In this document: one piece after another, positions 62,149 through 64,000 of the stretch | Layout: every line of letters begins with the position of its first letter | Numbering within the stretch: position 1 is the first letter of the stretch | Origin: Rhodobacteraceae bacterium EL53 | Lineage (GTDB): Bacteria > Pseudomonadota > Alphaproteobacteria > Rhodobacterales > Rhodobacteraceae | Direction: 5' to 3' | DNA length: 64,000 nt | Assembly (NCBI GenBank): GCA_900313015.1 | Contig: OMPR01000013.1 | Span: forward strand, 812,079 to 876,078 | Made by a program: the position numbers and the translations under genes | Notes under the pieces: model-generated | What the model was told of the DNA's origin: nothing | Databases searched by the model: none | Seen by the model: only the letters and a program-made list of their open reading frames with translations

Positions 62149-63754
62149 CGTACCCCTCCCGATCAATTTCAGCCGCGATCACAGTGAACGTGTCCGCGGT
62201 TTGCGCCGCGTTCAGGGCTACTCTCAATTCGGACCGGTTGCGGACGGTGTGTCCCTGACCACCAAAGGCGCGACCCATGGCTGCATAATCGTGGTGGCCA
62301 AAATCAACACCGCGATTTTTCATTTGGCGTTGGCGTTGTTTCAGTTCGATCAGGGCTAGGCTGGCATCAACGAATACCAGAAAGATCGGGTTGCCCCCCA
62401 ACTCGGCTGCCGTCGCCAGTTCACCGGCAACCATCAAGAACCCAGCATCACCGGAAAAGCTGATGACGGGTCGGGTGGGTTCAGCCAGTTGCAGTCCAAT
62501 TGCCATCGGGACAGCACAACCCATGGTGCATAGGGCAGAGGATTGAATAAGCCCGCGAGGCTCAGAGCAATTCCACATCTGAGACAATAGAATGCGATGC
62601 GCCCCACTGTCAGCCGTTGCCAGAGTATTTGCGGGCAGGGCGACGCGGGTTTCAGCGATGACCGCAGCCGGCCCCCACTCATCATCATGCGGGAAGGCTT
62701 TTGCCAACTCTTCCTTCACGGCCGACGGAGCACCGTTGGTCCATGTTGGATGGGCTGCAACACCTTTGGCGATTGCCTCTAACGTGGCACCTGTGTTCGC
62801 GATGATATTCAGACCCGCCTGATGCATGTAGTGATCGTTTTCTACGGCAGCGATATCAATGACGCGCGTTTTCGCCGGGTCCCAAATATCACGCCAACCG
62901 GGGCGCATTTCGATGGGATCATACCCGAGACAAAGAACCAGATCAGATTGCTCAATCAACGGGATCAAGTGCTTGTCGGCCAACGGGGATAATCCAGCAC
63001 CACCCAGACACAGCGGGTGATCTTCGGCGATGATGCCTTTGGCCTTATATGTGGTCACGAAAGGAATTGAGAAGTGTTCAAGAAAGGCCTGAACAATTGG
63101 GGCCGAACCGTCGCTTAAAACATCCAGTCCAATAATCGCGACGGGACGATCTGCTTGTTTTATCCAGTCCCGCGCCTGTTCTAAATGCGCACCGCAAGGG
63201 GCGACCTTGGCAGCGGGGATCAAGCGCCGCAAACGCGGCGTCGCGATTTTGGTATCTGCCACCGAAATCGGCACATCGATGTGGACCGGGCCGGGGCGTT
63301 GTTGGGTTGCCAATGAAACGGCTTTGTCTGCAATGATGTCCGCGCCCTTGGCCGTCAGGCAGAATGTGCCCTTGGTGATCGAGCGATAGACTTGCGCATG
63401 ATCCATAACCTGATGCGTATAGGTAAGCGCTTCGTCCGCATCGACACAGCCGGTCAGCACTATCATGGGCACACGATCCTGAAACGCATTCGCCACCACG
63501 TTGATCCCGTTCATGGCACCGGGACCAAGCGTCGCCACCAAAATGGCAGGCGCGCCATCGCGGTGATGCACGGCTTCAGCCATGAAACCTGCTGCGTTTT
63601 CGTGCTTTGCCAAATGGAAAGCGATCCCCGCCTGTTCCAACGCATCGACCAGCGTCAGGACTTCGCCGCCGGGCATTCCAAATGCGTGACGGCAACCGGC
63701 TTCAAAGAGCCTTTGAGCGAGCAGATCTGCTGCGCGTGGGGAAAGGTCTTGCAT
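62135..63754 (-). CDS. Thiamine diphosphate-binding decarboxylase/synthase-like enzyme
   Basis: A 539-residue three-domain ThDP enzyme of the acetolactate synthase/benzoylformate decarboxylase superfamily. The catalytic Glu is in AKHENAAGFMAEA (residue 52); the middle domain runs about residues 180-320; the ThDP/Mg motif GDAGFLM starts near residue 435, but the Asn that normally binds Mg is Asp at residue 463 (IFLVFVDASLALIE). The first part is complete (TLGPGAMNGINVVANAFQDRVPMIVLTG). Substrate is unknown. It is coupled by a 14-base overlap to the CoA-transferase gene. The start at ATG 63754 is preferred; the upstream in-frame extension to 63811 lacks support. Confidence 0.86.
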   Translation of the reverse strand: MQDLSPRAADLLAQRLFEAGCRHAFGMPGGEVLTLVDALEQAGIAFHLAKHENAAGFMAEAVHHRDGAPAILVATLGPGAMNGINVVANAFQDRVPMIVLTGCVDADEALTYTHQVMDHAQVYRSITKGTFCLTAKGADIIADKAVSLATQQRPGPVHIDVPISVADTKIATPRLRRLIPAAKVAPCGAHLEQARDWIKQADRPVAIIGLDVLSDGSAPIVQAFLEHFSIPFVTTYKAKGIIAEDHPLCLGGAGLSPLADKHLIPLIEQSDLVLCLGYDPIEMRPGWRDIWDPAKTRVIDIAAVENDHYMHQAGLNIIANTGATLEAIAKGVAAHPTWTNGAPSAVKEELAKAFPHDDEWGPAAVIAETRVALPANTLATADSGAHRILLSQMWNCSEPRGLIQSSALCTMGCAVPMAIGLQLAEPTRPVISFSGDAGFLMVAGELATAAELGGNPIFLVFVDASLALIELKQRQRQMKNRGVDFGHHDYAAMGRAFGGQGHTVRNRSELRVALNAAQTADTFTVIAAEIDREGYDGRI

Positions 63755-63845
63755 GATCGACGCTCCGAGTCTGTGTGCTGCGGAGCATGCGGAGTGTGAC
63801 CATGGGCGCAAGACCTTTCACAGCAGTGTGACCAACTGAGATCGG

Positions 63846-64000
63846 TTATTCGTTCACAGAGGTCGCGACGGCTTCGAACCGGGCATCCAATTCTGCGGCG
63901 ATCTCGGTCAACGTGGCCCCGCCTTCGTCCACGTAGGGAGCGAAAACGAAACTGGGTTTTTTATACGAAAGGGTCGCAGTGCCGTCGTCGTTTTCGGTAA
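63846..64000 (-). CDS. C-terminal 50 residues of an unidentified protein (partial)
   Basis: The minus frame from the window edge at 64000 to a TAA at 63846-63848 is open and reads TENDDGTATLSYKKPSFVFA and onward, ending FEAVATSVNE. Codon use and the YVDEGG-TLTEIAAEL helix pattern suggest a real protein end, perhaps of DUF302 type. The rest of the gene is outside the window. It reads in the same direction as the ThDP gene, 91 bases away, so it could be the gene upstream in the same transcript. Confidence 0.55.
   Translation of the reverse strand, partial: TENDDGTATLSYKKPSFVFAPYVDEGGATLTEIAAELDARFEAVATSVNE

Overview
The window looks like chromosomal DNA of a marine alphaproteobacterium of the Rhodobacterales, most likely the Roseobacter group. 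This rests on gene content and order: an MnmH/SelD pair with a fused SelD, a quinone-type PyrD, the small two-helix membrane protein common in Rhodobacterales, an OpgC-OpgG-OpgH operon, a fused MrpA/B antiporter, fatty-acid and propionyl-CoA genes, and Hint-domain proteins. No species call is possible. I saw no rRNA, tRNA, CRISPR array, prophage or intact insertion sequence.

Layout. 1-2332 (minus): N-terminal part of a very large VCBS/cadherin-repeat surface protein, cut by the window edge and broken by a one-base frameshift near 1800. A 263-bp TA-flanked inverted-repeat (MITE-like) element lies in its upstream region at 2424-2686. 3057-8984: single genes (DUF1272 zinc protein, lipoprotein, rpmG, rhodanese, alpha/beta hydrolase, glyA, nadK). 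9266-16957 (minus): acyl-CoA synthetase, amidase, prpE and maeB, concerned with CoA-ester and C3/C4 carbon entry; prpE has TTTGCAAA motifs upstream. 17101-22811 (plus): a VOC-bicupin fusion, then a tight nucleoside salvage operon cdd-deoA-deoB-add-upp. 22890-28365: SPOR-domain protein, a probable pseudopeptidase of the M48 type, an EamA transporter, a sulfotransferase and a Hint protein without the usual nucleophile.

28459-35583 (minus): a beta-oxidation operon reading merR, acyl-CoA dehydrogenase, small RHH-like protein, GST, thiolase, cupin, FadB-type protein. A second MerR gene and a 63-residue lipoprotein follow, and two hotdog thioesterases with a MATE exporter run the other way. 38892-41054 (minus): an overlapping set DUF952-DUF1330-pyrD-arsC. 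41196-47341: 5'-nucleotidase, SRAP protein, MarR regulator, and the selenium pair mnmH/selD, arranged tail to tail. 47348-53282 (minus): the six-gene Mrp-type Na+(K+)/H+ antiporter operon. 53498-54807 (plus): Tat-type rhodanese and secreted esterase, translationally coupled. 54808-60785 (minus): TPR protein-opgC-opgG-opgH for osmoregulated periplasmic glucans. 60964-63754 (minus): a ThDP enzyme overlapping a class III CoA-transferase. A C-terminal fragment ends the window.

Genes are packed tightly: most operon neighbours share ATGA or GTGA, and three convergent pairs share their stop codons on four bases (TTAA or TTAG). No single obvious new system stands out. The most useful leads are the inverted-repeat element beside the frameshifted adhesin, the ThDP/CoA-transferase pair with an altered cofactor motif, the TPR gene heading the glucan operon, the RHH-like protein inside the beta-oxidation operon, and the M48-like protein that lacks HExxH.
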